Shown here piece by piece: positions 40,136 to 51,451 of a stretch of 64,000 nt of DNA. Both the position numbers and the translations under genes were made by a program. Numbering within the stretch: the stretch's first letter is position 1; each line of letters starts with the position of its first letter. Source of the DNA: Icerya purchasi (Eukaryota; Arthropoda; Insecta; Hemiptera; Monophlebidae); assembly GCA_039619475.1 (NCBI GenBank), contig CM077115.1, forward strand, positions 158,199,774 through 158,263,773, in the 5' to 3' direction. The notes under the pieces were generated by a model that saw nothing but the letters and a program-made list of their open reading frames with translations, made no database searches and had not been told where the DNA came from.

Positions 40136-40590
40136 AGCCCGTTCCATAGTAATTGGAGAATTAACTTTTCTTAATGAGCGTATTTTAGTTATGAGAATAC
40201 AGAAAAAATTCGAAACTTCAAAGATTTTAAAATTTAACAGCCCGAATTAAAGGAATGTACGCACTGTGTTGTAAGAAAAGAAAATTAGAAAAAAGCCCAT
40301 AGCCTTCTATAGTAACTAAAGTAATTTTTTTAATAGACTTATTTTCATCATTAGAATAAAGAAAAAATTCAAAATCTCTGAAATTTTAAAATTAATGGGC
40401 TTGAATTTTGAACATTGTGTATGTCCAGTGAAAAAGTAAAATTAGAAGTCGATAACTTATTTTATAGTAGCTATAGAATTGATTTTCGTTTTTATTCTGC
40501 GTATTTTTATTAATATATACAAAGCACGTAAATTCTAAAATTGAAGAACCTAAATTTTAAAATAAAATTAACGATAAATGCGAGTGACTT
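40136..40590. repeat. Degenerate tandem repeat, about 155 bp x 3
   Basis: Three successive segments (about 40136-40296, 40297-40450, 40451-40590) repeat the same order of phrases: CTATAGTAACT/CCATAGTAATT, a T-rich part, AGAAAAAATTC, AAACTTCAAAGATTTTAAAA or a variant, then GCCCGAATT/GGGCTTGAATTT. The third unit is the most changed. Old satellite-like duplication; non-coding. Confidence 0.5.
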
Positions 40591-42965
40591 CAAGTATTAT
40601 GGCGTAGATTCTAAGAAGAAAAACAAATTTTAAATATTATTAATGATAGTTACCATGGGAACGTAAATTTGAAAATGAAATAAGTATAGGTAATATATAT
40701 CACTTCACAGAACATTAAATTGAAAATATTTCTCTTATGTATATTACCCTATTACCGGTTTTGGTTTTTAATATATTTTGATCCAAGTTTCATTTTATTT
40801 AAAGTACTCATGTCCATTTATTTTTTTCTTTAAAGTAAACATGTAAGCATTGCACTACCGTTTTATTTAAAAATGTACGAAGTAAAACAATTAAAAATCC
40901 AAAGAGTTGAACTGCGAAGCGACCAGTGGGCCTAATCCCTCCAGTATATAAAAATATATGCATCTCTAGATTGAGCAATTTTCTTGCTGGAGATGGAATA
41001 TTTCCGAAAACGTTTCCAGGATATTTATTAGGTTAATTTGATGTTTGTTATTTATGTTTATAATGCTTATTATTTTTATTAACCAATTAACAAACAGAAT
41101 CTACACAGATACATTATATTACCCTGGTTTTTAAATATATTATTTAATCTAAATGTGTTTTATTAATAGATGTAAATGTTATCCAACCTTTATTGTCTTT
41201 AATGCCCGTTTTCTTTGATTTCTACATTAGTTTGGAGGTAAATTTATTTATAGTCTGCTTATTGAAACCGCTATTATTTGCTACTGTTTATAAAATGTTT
41301 ATTTCATTTTATTTTATGTTTGAACTCATTGATGTATTCAGTAATCTATTTACTGCATGTGTGAAATAAGCGTGTTTGTGTTGGTTCGGGTGGTTGCTTG
41401 TAAAATTTATGATTGTTGATTACAGATTAAATTGGCCGATTGAGTTCCATAACTTGTTCAGCTGAAACTACAACTAAAACGTTATGTTTTTAATCTTTTG
41501 AGTGAAACTAAAGTTTTATCAGAACTCTAAAAAACTAAAACTCGAACTTATTCAAAAGTTTGATCCAAAATTAAATCTATTTCAAAATTTTCTAAAAATG
41601 TTAACAGAAAAAAATCGTTGGGGGTACACAACAATACAAACAAAACAGCAGTCTATTTATGTACAGTAAAATTTTATTTTTTTCATAACCATGCCAGTCT
41701 TGTAGAAAGTACTAGTGGCGCACATAAGCCTTGATGTTGCACAGACATTATGATTAGCTAGGTGGACAAAAACTCGAAATATCCATTGTTCGTTTTTTAT
41801 ATGTTAGATTTTACAAAATAGTAACATATTGAATTTATACTTTTTTTTTTACAGAAAAAAATGACCAAGTAAATTTGACGTTTAAATTGCCAAATAACGT
41901 TTAATAATAATAATAAAAAAAAAGCGGTACAATTCCGAATTATTTTCTTTTATGTCGGTTCTGCCAAAACAACTTATTTAGTCACAGCTAAGCAGACACT
42001 TCGTCAGCATAGTGACCGAAGAAATATAGAATGAGTACCTATATTTTTTTCGTTTTTTTTTTTTTTTCGACCATTATTCCATCATATTAAAAGTTATGAA
42101 CTTAGAACATTGTGTTCAATAATATTTGTTTATAATAATCTGTTATTAATAAAAATAAGTAAAAAGCATTAAAATAACATAAATTTGAATTTTTTCTATA
42201 AATCCCCATTTTTTACGTTTTTAAATAGAGAAATTCTTACAATACTAAAATTATTGAATAGGTGGTGCCCTCAAAAGTTTGCTCCTTGCTTAAATGTAAC
42301 TATCGTTACATACAAAGTACCAGTCCATGAATACTGTTAGAACCGTTAAAAAATACAATGGTAATGATTGAGTAAAGAATTTTTAATTGAAGCCAATATA
42401 ATACATAGTAGCCAACAAAAAGATTTAAGTAGAAAAAAAATTCTTCTTTACTAATTTCCTCGTAAATTAAAACAAATGTGTAGTACTAAGTTATTTGCAT
42501 GAAATACCAATGTTCTGAGAGAAAAAAAAAGTTTGAAACAAAACATTGAAAAATTCCGGGAAGAAAAATATGTACAAAATTACTTTTAAAAATGATCTTA
42601 ATAAATCTAGATAGTACAAGAAAAACATTAATAAATTGTGTAATACAATATTGACTGTTGCTTCTTATTGCAACAATGCGAAAAAATCTGCATCTAAAAT
42701 TCTTCTAATTGTGTAACATGAACATTTAGCTCGTAAAGGAAATTTTCATATTCACAATTTGTTAAACTGACCGTGGCCGGTTGTGTAAATGCCATTTTAA
42801 ATAATGTTTTGTATATTATTTGGGAACCTAGCACTGTACAAAAGAAAACTCTAAATGTTGAATGAAGAATAGATAATTGTTGCAAGAAATTTTAAAAAAC
42901 GTCTATTAAGTAATGCGCTTGAGATTCCGTACGTTAAGTTAAGCATAATTGATATTTTATATTTG
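40591..42965. other. Intergenic, nothing recognised
   Basis: AT-rich, no coding signal, no repeat structure that I could align. Poly-T at 42054-42067. Confidence 0.5.
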
Positions 42966-42973
42966 CATAATCC

Positions 42974-43329
42974 CAGTGATGGATTTGATTATAATAGCGC
43001 CCTAGGCTTGTGCTGATGTGCCGTCTTTCTTGTAATGAAAAAAAATATATAAATATACATATATATATATATATATATGAATCGACGATTTTTGATAACA
43101 ATTTTTGTAGTCAAAATCAAAGCAATTCTTACATATTACGATAAAAGTATATTATTTTTTCATACACAAAATCACAGGATGTATTCTTGACGGAACACTT
43201 CATCAATTTCGACATTTAAGCGACCGGAAAAAAACGTTTGGGTTCAGGCGCTTTTTAAATTTAAGAACCTTTTAAATTTTGGCGCCCTAGGCCCAAGCCC
43301 TCACGGAACTAGGACTAAATCCACCACTG
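42974..43329. mobile_element. hAT-type MITE, 356 bp, with 8-bp target duplication
   Basis: The left end CAGTGATGGATTT and the right end, read as complement, CAGTGGTGGATTTAGT, form TIRs of hAT type (CAGTG start). The subterminal GCGCCCTAGG occurs in both halves. An exact 8-bp duplication CATAATCC flanks the element (42966-42973 and 43330-43337), the length expected for hAT. The interior holds a (TA)n tract (43056-43078) and no ORF of note, so it is non-autonomous. Confidence 0.9.
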
Positions 43330-43367
43330 CATAATCCTAAATTCCAAACAAATATTTTAAATTTTGA

Positions 43368-44225
43368 AGTTCTTCTTCTATTCCTCAATCTTTCGATTGT
43401 TGGTCAATCATCTGGAAAGTACATTACTTGAAGCCGCTTGCTTTTGAGCATCTACTTCGGGCCTTCTCTTTCATTAGATGGTATTTTTTCACCTTTATAT
43501 CTTCCATTATTTGTGAAATGAATTTTTGCCGCGGTTTTCCCCGTGTTCTTTTACCATTTACTGGTCCTTCGATTATTGATGTTAAATATCTATTGTTTCT
43601 TATTACATGTCCTATCCAGTTACATCTTCTTTCGCTTCTGATCTTCATTAAGCAGCGTTCTTCGTTAATATTCTTGAGCACTTCTGTATTTTTAATTCTA
43701 TCTAACCAGGTAATTTTTTGCATTTTCCTCCAACACCAAATTTCAAACGCTTCTAATTGTTTTTGTCTCCCTTTATTTATAGTCCAAGTTTCTGCTCCGT
43801 ACAGAAGCACGCTCCAAACGTATACTTTTATTAATCGTTTTCGTGTTTCTACATTAATGTTTTTGGATGTTAGCAATGATTTCTTTTTAGTGAAGGCGGC
43901 TTTCACCCGAGTTATCCTAGTCCTTATTTCCTGATCACACCTTCCATCTTCTCTTATTATTGAGCCAAGATATCTGTGCTTTCTTACATGTTTTAGTATT
44001 TCATTGTCTAGTTTTATTTTTACTTCTTTATTATTTTCCATTTTGCTGCATCTCATTACCACTGTTTTCTTCTTGTTTATTGTCATGTTATAGCGTTTAA
44101 GAATTGAGTTTAATTTAATCAGGGTTTTCGACAGGGCTTTTTCACTTCCTGCTATTACCGCTATGTCGTCCGCAAACCTAAAGGATTTTATCTTCATTCC
44201 GCCTATAGTTATCCCATTTTTACTT
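43368..44225 (-). pseudogene. RTE-like LINE, RT C-terminal half, 257 codons open
   Basis: Minus strand, open from 44197 to 43424. FRFADDIAVIAGS carries the FADD catalytic box. Next come INKKKTVVMRCS, HRYLGSIIREDGRCDQEI, VYVWSVLLYGAETW and LEAFEIWCWRKMQKITWLDR, then KRTRGKPRQKF. This is the complete C-terminal region of the craniofacial-development-protein-2-like RTE group. A (GAA)n-type tail lies at about 43370-43382. No stop within the 257 codons, so this copy is much younger than that at 23.8 kb, but it is 5'-truncated before the FADD box at about 44225 and so cannot move on its own. Confidence 0.85.
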
Positions 44226-44429
44226 TTTCACATAATATTTTCATAAATGTTTATATTTATGAATGCTTAACAATTTGTATGCAATACAGGGATATTCATT
44301 ATCGCATTTTTTAAAAATTTATTCAAAGTGCGAGAAAATATTAGGTAACGAAAAAATTAAGCAAAATAAAAAGATTTCCTTTTTCTTTAAGGTAGTGCTG
44401 GGGGTGAAACAATGCATTTGATTATTTTT

Positions 44430-46348
44430 GACGTGACAACGTCTTATAAATTGGTTTGCCGGGTGACACTTGAAGAAACTGCGTTACGCTCCGCTCACGT
44501 TATGCGCTCACAATGAGAGCGACTGAGAGGCACGCGTCCCTTCCACTCGGGCATGGTTAGCCCGCCTAAGAGGGAGAGAGACAGACATAAAAAGTGAAAG
44601 GCACGCGTCCCTTCCACTCGAGCACAGTTAGCCCGCCTAAGAGCGAGAGAGACAGAGCGAGAGAGATAGGCATACACACCGGTTCATGTCTTGCGCTTCT
44701 ATTTCGCTTAGGCGCCTGCATACAAGTTTACACCCTGCATACAAGTTTACACGTTGCCAGTTAATTGTAAAACGAATGTGTAGTGATAATGTGAAGGTAG
44801 TTTCGTCCATCGCAACAATTCAAACAGCAAAGGTAAATAATTTCAGACTGATAATATAACATGATGAAATAAATGACTAAGACATAAGTGAATAGGTTAT
44901 GTTGTAGTAATCACAATGTTGTGGTACTTTTCAATCAAAAAAGTAGTATAAATCGTTTCTCAACCAATAATAATTTGTTTAACTTGAAAAAATGAGCGCG
45001 ACTTGCTATGTAAAAAATTGAAATAACAATGTTTAACCTCCAACCTGTCAAATCGAAACTTTCAAACATTCAAACCGAGACGACCAATCACTGCGCAAGG
45101 TAGTAAGCGCGCGATTTACAAATTCAAAGATCAATTGTGATCTTTTCTATGTTATAGACAGTTTATCGTTATAAAGAATGATGTTATAAAGAGTTTACAC
45201 TGTATTTGAAAACATTTAAAAATATGAGAAAAAAATTGGTTGCCTGTAAAGTCGGTATACGGGCGAAAGTTTTACGTGACAACGACTTTGAGTGGTAAAA
45301 TAATTTTAATGTGAATATTCATTCGTATAGTAGGAAGAAGGATGAAATAATAGTAACAATTTAAAACATTTATTTATACAAAGAATTATATTTAAAACAT
45401 TAATTTATACAAAGAATCTCGCACTGAATTTCATATTAACAAAATTTTATTTAGAATTATGAGTGCATATCAAGGAAGAATAATCGAACAAACTCAGACA
45501 CCAACGCAGCAGGTGGAGTAGCGATCTATCGTAGGTTATCATCAATATCAACAGCAAAAGTGATCGATGTTGCGGTCACAGACACTGCTCGAGTTATCAA
45601 AACCTGCGGTGACTTGTGCTTGGCTGAAGTTACTTGCTTTACCGCTGATACTACCTTCAAATTTGTGCTCGGTGCTGTTTATATTCATCCAGGATCAAGT
45701 GTACAAGACATCGGAATGTTGCTACACCAGGCACTTCTTCCATACGTGCATAACAGCCAGTACGTGCCACCGTTCCTGCAAGTTGATCCTAATATGCCGA
45801 TTCTTCTATGCGGTGACTTCAACCAAAACGTGAAGTCTGATGACAAGTTTCTCAAATTCATTAAAGATACGTTTAATCTTGATTGCGTATCAGATATGTC
45901 TAAGTCTACTACATTAAAAGGAACAACCATTGACTTGACATTTTCTAGGCACATTACAGCAGAAACACTTCCTTTCATTTCATATTTCTCCTATCATCGC
46001 CCTATCCTCAACAAAATCACTCAGATAGGAACAAGTTAAGTTGTAGTAAACGCTGTTTCATTGTATGCAAATGTATTGCAAGTTATTGTATGTATATTTG
46101 TATATAAATACGTATGTATGTGTAAAGGTAAAAATAAAATTTTGTTAATATGAAATTCAGTGCGAGATTCTTTGTATAAATTAATGTTTTAAATATAATT
46201 CTTTGTATAAATAAATGTTTTAAATTGTTACTATTATTTCATCCTTCTTCCTACTATACGAATGAATATTCACATTAAAATTATTTTACCACTCAAAGTC
46301 GTTGTCACGTAAAACTTTCGCCCGTATACCGACTTTACAGGCAACCAA
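44430..46348 (+). mobile_element. Helentron-like element, 1.9 kb, with endonuclease fragment
   Basis: The 5' end begins after a T run with GACGTGACAACGTC, a 5-bp hairpin (GACGT/ACGTC). The following 150 bases recur at 46720 and, inverted, at 56426. The 3' end closes with GGCAACCAA then a T run, the same as in both other copies. Inside, two arms of about 220 bp (45232-45453 and 46133-46352) form a near-perfect inverted repeat around an endonuclease ORF. T/T insertion, end hairpin and an EEP-type endonuclease gene are known traits of Helentrons (Helitron2). Rep and helicase are absent, so this copy is a deletion product. A partial tandem copy of the 5' part lies at 44589-44660. Confidence 0.65.
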
Positions 46349-46352
46349 TTTT
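45232..46352. repeat. Inverted repeat, 220-bp arms around endonuclease fragment
   Basis: The arm 45232-45453 reads outward to inward TTGGTTGCCTGTAAAGTCGG ... TTAACAAAATTTTA. The arm 46133-46352 is its complement with almost no change. Such identity means either recent formation or copy correction. The arms correspond to the 3' terminal region of the Helentron-like family; the outer 62 bases also occur as an inverted pair in the short copies. Confidence 0.85.
45457..46039 (+). pseudogene. Endonuclease (EEP) domain fragment of Helentron type
   Basis: Open from just after a TAG at 45454 to TAA at 46037-46039; the first ATG is inside (none precedes 45560 in a convincing place). NAAGGVAIYRR (about 45508), VLGAVYIHPGSS (45667), PNMPILLCGDFNQN (about 45790-45832, the GDFN motif), TTLKGTTIDLTFS and SYFSYHRPIL (the SDH-like end, here SYH) are the C-terminal half of an endonuclease/exonuclease/phosphatase domain. 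The form with GTTID and SYFSYH is the one I know from the C-terminus of Helentron helicase polyproteins in arthropods. The N-terminal half, with the catalytic Asn and Glu, is missing, so it is a fragment despite the long open frame. Confidence 0.7.
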
Positions 46353-46507
46353 TTTTGCTTCTTACTGATGATAGGATATTTAAACATGTGCCATAAAAAT
46401 AATTTATCATTAATACCAATGTTGTTATTTCAACGAAACAATGTAAAATAAGCAGGTTAATGGAAAATCCAAAAAAACTCATAGCTAACTGAAACATTTG
46501 ATATAAC

Positions 46508-46629
46508 AAAAATTGTCACGTAACTGTCAATTCTCTACAAAAATTTTTAACATAACTTTGAGTCTTAAAAAAATTGTCACGTAACTGTCAATTCTCTACA
46601 AAATTTTTTAGCATAAATTCGAGTCTTAA
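46508..46629. repeat. 61-bp tandem duplication
   Basis: Two adjacent units start at about 46508 and 46569, each with AAATTGTCACGTAACTGTCA and ending in GAGTCTTAAA. A few differences. It lies between the two Helentron-like copies and contains GTCACGTAA, which also stands in the Helentron-like 3' end. Confidence 0.8.
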
Positions 46630-46719
46630 ATTTACTATTAATCAATACACCCTTCAATATAAAGATCGATCTGTTGTTCATAGGAAACAAAATCCTTTAT
46701 TTAGACAATAAATGGTTTT

Positions 46720-47173
46720 GACGTGACAACGTCTTATAAATTGGTTTGCCGGGTGACACTTGAAGAAACTGCGTTACACTCCGCTCACGTTATGCGCTCA
46801 CAATGAGAGCGACTGAGAGGCACGCGTCCCTTCCACTCGGGCATGGTTAGCCCGCCTAAGAGGGAGAGAGACAGACATTTTAAAAATATGAGAAAAAAAT
46901 TGGTTGCCCGTAAAGTCGGTATATGGGCGAAAGTTTTACGTGACAACGACTTTGAGTGGTAAAATAATTTTAATGTGAATATTCATTCGTATAGTAGGAA
47001 GAAGGATGAAATAATAGTAACAATTTAAAACATTTATTTATACAAAGAATTATATTTAAAACATTAATTTATACAAAGAATCTCGCACTGAATTTCATAT
47101 TAACAAAATTTTACCACTCAAAGTCGTTGTCACGTAAAACTTTCGCCCGTATACCGACTTTACAGGCAACCAA
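46720..47173 (+). mobile_element. Helentron-like non-autonomous copy, 454 bp
   Basis: Starts GACGTGACAACGTC after TTTT and ends GGCAACCAA before TT, as in the other two copies. It consists of the 5' block (46720-46878) joined directly to the 3' block (46895-47112) plus a 62-bp inverted end (47113-47173). The joint ACATTTTAAAAATATGAG unites two sites that lie about 630 bp apart in the 44.4-kb element, both with ACAT. This fits an internal deletion at microhomology. Confidence 0.7.
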
Positions 47174-47591
47174 TTATTTAACTTTTAATTGATCTAAGAA
47201 ATAATTCCACAAAATGTTCAATTATGTTAAGCTGAATATAAAGCTTAATTTGGCTTTTTAAAAAATACATTTCAAATTTTCGCGTTCTGGCTGGTTAATT
47301 TTTAAATATAGTTGGAGGATTTTCACTATGAAAACTTAAATATGACTTTTGGATTCAGCTTATGATGTTTAAAGAATGATTGACTTTTGGCTTTTTGCTT
47401 TTGACTCGCTTTCAGAGGGCGCTTCCATACGCTTCCCTTATGTAAAAGGTTAATTTATGTTTTTGCATTCCGATTTGCAATATGATGGCACACCACTGGT
47501 TCATAATGCATAAAAATAAGCATTAAATGTTATAATATTATTCGAAAGATAACCTCCGTTGATTATTTGAATTAGCAAACAATAAACTCAT

Positions 47592-47647
<56 letters not shown>

Positions 47648-48065
47648 TATTTTATTACTAGATTATTTCTAAAATTATAAAGAATTTATCAATTTGAACG
47701 AAAAAAAAAACTTTCATAAATATTAAATACTAAAATAAGATGATTATTTACTTAAAAACAATGTATTTATTCAGTTAATATAAATTATAGTACCGGAAGG
47801 TACGATTAGTGTATTTCTGTGGTCGTCTATACTGATTACATTGTTTTTATTGTAAGAGGTAAACGATCGATTGTTTTGTTGTATGATTAATTTTTAATAT
47901 TCCTTTGTTCGAATTTGTTTGAAGTGTAATTTACCCGATTTCTTTGTTTCCATATGTTTCTGATTTAAAAAAGAATCGTGATTTCTGAATAACTGAAGTC
48001 AGTTACTACTTACCACTCATTATTTCTAGTGTATATTTTTTTGTCAGTGTTTTTAAAAAGTCAAT
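47174..48065. other. Upstream region of the membrane-protein gene
   Basis: Contains a long (TA)n tract (about 47595-47645) and otherwise AT-rich DNA. A splice-acceptor-like TTATTTCTAG near 48030 suggests that the ATG-bearing exon may be preceded by a 5' UTR exon. No TATA or initiator could be fixed. Confidence 0.4.
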
Positions 48066-49811
48066 ATGAGGGTTCATGTAACACCTTACAAACGATTAAT
48101 GTTTTTTATAGATGTTTTTTTACTGTTGTTAATACAGGTACTGCAAGGGACCGCTTTAAATTATTATATAGCGAAATTGTTTAAAGAATATTTTACAGTG
48201 TACTTTTTCTTTATGTTAGACTTTTTGTGTCTGTTTATTTTGATGGGCACATGCTTCGTCGCTTATAAATATTATACGCGCGAGGATAAGCAGTATCACA
48301 TGAACAGAAGAAATATTAACTTTCTGAATAAGATATTTCCTCCGGCTATATTTGGGTCATTACCATTCAGTTGTGTCTCCTGGTCGGTGTACGTTCTAAT
48401 ATTAATTGGTAAACTATCTGTCCTGTTTAAAGCCGATTCAATCACTGTTATGTTTAACGGTCACAAACTAGGCGCAGGACTACTAGAAGTAAGTTGTATT
48501 TTAACATTTATTTTTTTCGCGAAAGAGATCAATTTGATACTTTAAGGATTTATTGTAAGAAAATAAATTTATGTTTTTAAGATTTCTATTGTACTTGAAG
48601 ACAGCGTGATTTTCTTTTGTTACACTTTTTCCGCAGTGCTGTAATCAGTACTTTAAATTATTACTTTGTCGATTGCTGTCCGCTACTGATTTCGATTTTA
48701 GGTCTAGTTGGTATATATGAAAAAAATTCTTTCATCTACTTTGTGTTAAGTTGTTTCATCTATTTTTTATAATAAAAACCGAATTAAAAACTAAAGTATA
48801 ATATGTTTTGAAACGTCAAATCCGTGAATAAATGAATAAGAACTACTAGGTAAACTGTGTCTTTCACACGTATATATGCTTTTTCTATGGTAATATTTGG
48901 GTTTAATTTTGATTGTTATTTTAAGTGCTGATGTAGTCGTACCGTTAGAATCAGCTAAATCTCTAAAAAAATGGAAACCAAAGTCATGCTTAAATATAAG
49001 TTTTCTTTCGTGGTAGAATTAATTGTTATTTACGTAAGGATAGATTAAAATATATTTTGTTAGCAGATTAACAGTGTGCAGATAGGCACCCGAGTCGATA
49101 CAGAAGTATTGGTAAAAATTGTTTTTATATAAATTTTTGTTTTTGTTTTTGTTTTCGCTGTAGGTTTTGATGGGTTCGTCGTGTTTAGTGTTTTTACTGC
49201 TTGTGGAGAATCACAACTGGAACAAAACCAATAGCGATTGCTACGCGTATGTGATGATGGTTTACAAAAAGACTGGAATAGAGATTTTCGATTCGGTAGA
49301 AATGTTCGCTTTGTTGATGGACGACAAGAATATAGCCGGTAGTTTAGAGAATGTTATATTCTTGTTAATTTGTGTAAATTTAGTTTTACCGGTTTTATCA
49401 TTACATGCGCTTAGTTTATCAAATTTCGGTGAATCCGGTAAAATTCATAGACCGATGTTAATGGCTATTTTGCACAACGTGCTACGTTTGATGTTGGTAG
49501 ACGTTCCGTTCTTGGGTACCCGTCTAGTGGCCTGGTTAGTGTATAAGGACAGTGCGACTATGTTTATGATGAAAAATTTCTTTTATATTATATTGTCGGT
49601 TAAGGAACTCTACGTAGACATTTATCGTTATTATTACATGACGAAGTATGGGAAAAATTACGATGATAAGATTTGTACGGATAATTTTATCGAAATCCCA
49701 CTAAACGATAATGAACAAGAAGTGAAAGAGGAAAGCGTTAACTTGAAAGAGAAATCTGATAAAATTTCGATGGCGAAACATTCTTCAAATAACGCTGCCA
49801 TCGCATTATGA
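48066..49811 (+). CDS. Multi-pass membrane protein, TMEM26/TMEM121-like, 2 exons
   Basis: Exon 1 48066-48488 (ATG to GAA before GTAAGT) and exon 2 49164-49811 (after TTCGCTGTAG) join in phase 0 to 356 aa. About seven hydrophobic segments: residues 11-31, 45-67, 100-118, 139-156, 203-223, 240-266, 275-293. The tail from about 300 is hydrophilic and acidic, then Lys-rich. The segment LVDVPFLGTRLVAWLVYKDS followed by MMKNFFYIILSVKELY resembles both TMEM26 (D-PFL-x-x-RL ... KN) and TMEM121/CECR6 (R ... F-x-x-KN). Exon 1's FPPAIF also recalls TMEM26. I cannot decide between them. Both are poorly understood membrane proteins; role unknown. The intron (675 bp) is short and clean. An upstream non-coding exon is possible. 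No frame damage, so a real gene is likely. Confidence 0.75.
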
Positions 49812-50820
49812 GGGCGTAGAATTTTACTGTTTTCGAACTAAAATGGATCTCTAAAGATATATAGCAAGACTGAGTATTTTTTTCTATTTCTGTGAATGTA
49901 CTTTATAAAATGATTTTTTGTTTTTCTTTTTACGTTTTTTCTTAATGTAGTTAAATATTTTAATTTTTATTCAAATGTGTTGTACCGGCTCAATTTGACG
50001 AAGAAATCGTGAAACTGCAAAATACTTTTATGTTTAAGCATCCTTACTCATGCGTTAACGGTTCAAGTTCCATAGTTTTTAAAAATATGCATGTAAAAAG
50101 GTGTATTGTATAATAGGAATTTTCAGTGTTAATTTGTAAAGTTGGTACGATATGAATTCAATTGGTGGTCACAATTTACAATTATTTATTCAGTTTTGTT
50201 TAATCGTGAACGAAAATTATCGAACAAATATGGATAATTGACAAATCGAGTAATTGTCAACCGCTAACTTAAGGTAGAAAAAGATAAAACAGTATTAAAA
50301 TCAGTTTGGATATTATTTGGTGCGGGCTACGATATTTTTTATTGCCAATTTTCTTATTCCCAAGTTTAAGAAGAGTTAAACGAAAATCTGGGAATTGCCT
50401 TTGCATTATGTTTTTTCTTTTTAAAACTGTTTTTATAAAACAAATTACCTTATGATTTCCTTTTTTTTTTTTTTTTTTCTTTTACACTAACATTAATGTT
50501 TCAACTATTTTGTTCGAATAATTCAGTAGAAAAAAAAATATGTTTTGGAGATTAAATTAAATGTGTGTTGTATATGCAATTTTATTCCTATTTATCTATT
50601 CGTAGTTTTCTTTTTTCTAAAATGGTGGGTTTCATTCTCTTTACATCATTTGTCTTTAGAAGCCAAATTATTTTTCGTTACAGACGAAATAAATAATTTC
50701 GCAATAAAAATATTACTTTAGTAATTTACGGCGATAAAAATAAATACGTATTAAAATTTAATCGAGTTATTTGATGAAGTTAATCTTTTATTACGGTTTA
50801 ATTAGGAATGAAACAATTTT
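49812..50820 (+). other. 3' UTR and downstream of the membrane-protein gene
   Basis: Non-coding. Several AATAAA sites occur, e.g. CGAAATAAATAA near 50686 and GCAATAAAAATA near 50701, any of which could end the transcript. A poly-T run lies at 50460-50479. Confidence 0.4.
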
Positions 50821-51451
50821 AATAATATGATAAGTTATATATTTTAAAACCTTAATTTACGTTACAAAAGTTATAGTTTTATATATTACACGGACACAGA
50901 GTACCTTTCAATTCATTAAAACATATAACATTTATTTATATTAAATTATTACTTAAATTAAAATACAAGTTTTACAAACATTATTAATTCACAAAATATA
51001 TATAAAAATTCGTCCTACCGGTTTCGTCTACTTGACATATTCATGGACTGAATTTTGTTGTATTATTTATTTACATGTTTGGTCATTATTAAAGATATAG
51101 ATCGATATATTATAATTGTTGGTCTATGTAATATAAAATTTTAAATTTAATAAATAATATATCGATCTATATCTTTAATAATGACCAAACATGTAAATAA
51201 ATAATACAACAAAATTCAGTCCATGAATATGTCAAGTAGACGAAACCGGTAGGACGAATTTTATATGTATATATTTTGTGAATTAATAATGTTTGTAAAA
51301 CTTGTATTTTAATTTAAGTAATAATTTAATATAAATAAATGTTATATGTTTTAATGAATTGAAAGGTACTCTGTGTCCGTGTAATATATAAAAATATATA
51401 ACATTTGTAACGTAAATTAAGGTTTTAAAATATATAAATTATCATATTATT
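50821..51451. repeat. Near-perfect 631-bp palindrome (foldback)
   Basis: Left arm 50821-51113 and right arm 51155-51451 are complements of each other over about 293 bases with only a few changes and small indels; the loop is 41 bp. The outer end is AATAATATGATAA. There is no ORF, no clear TSD and no known terminal motif. It would form a long hairpin as RNA or single-stranded DNA. Confidence 0.9.

Noticed and set aside
44495..44677. 60-codon ORF on the minus strand with repeated Ser/Leu phrases
   Set aside because: It is translation of the duplicated 5' block of the Helentron-like element, also present unduplicated in the other copies.
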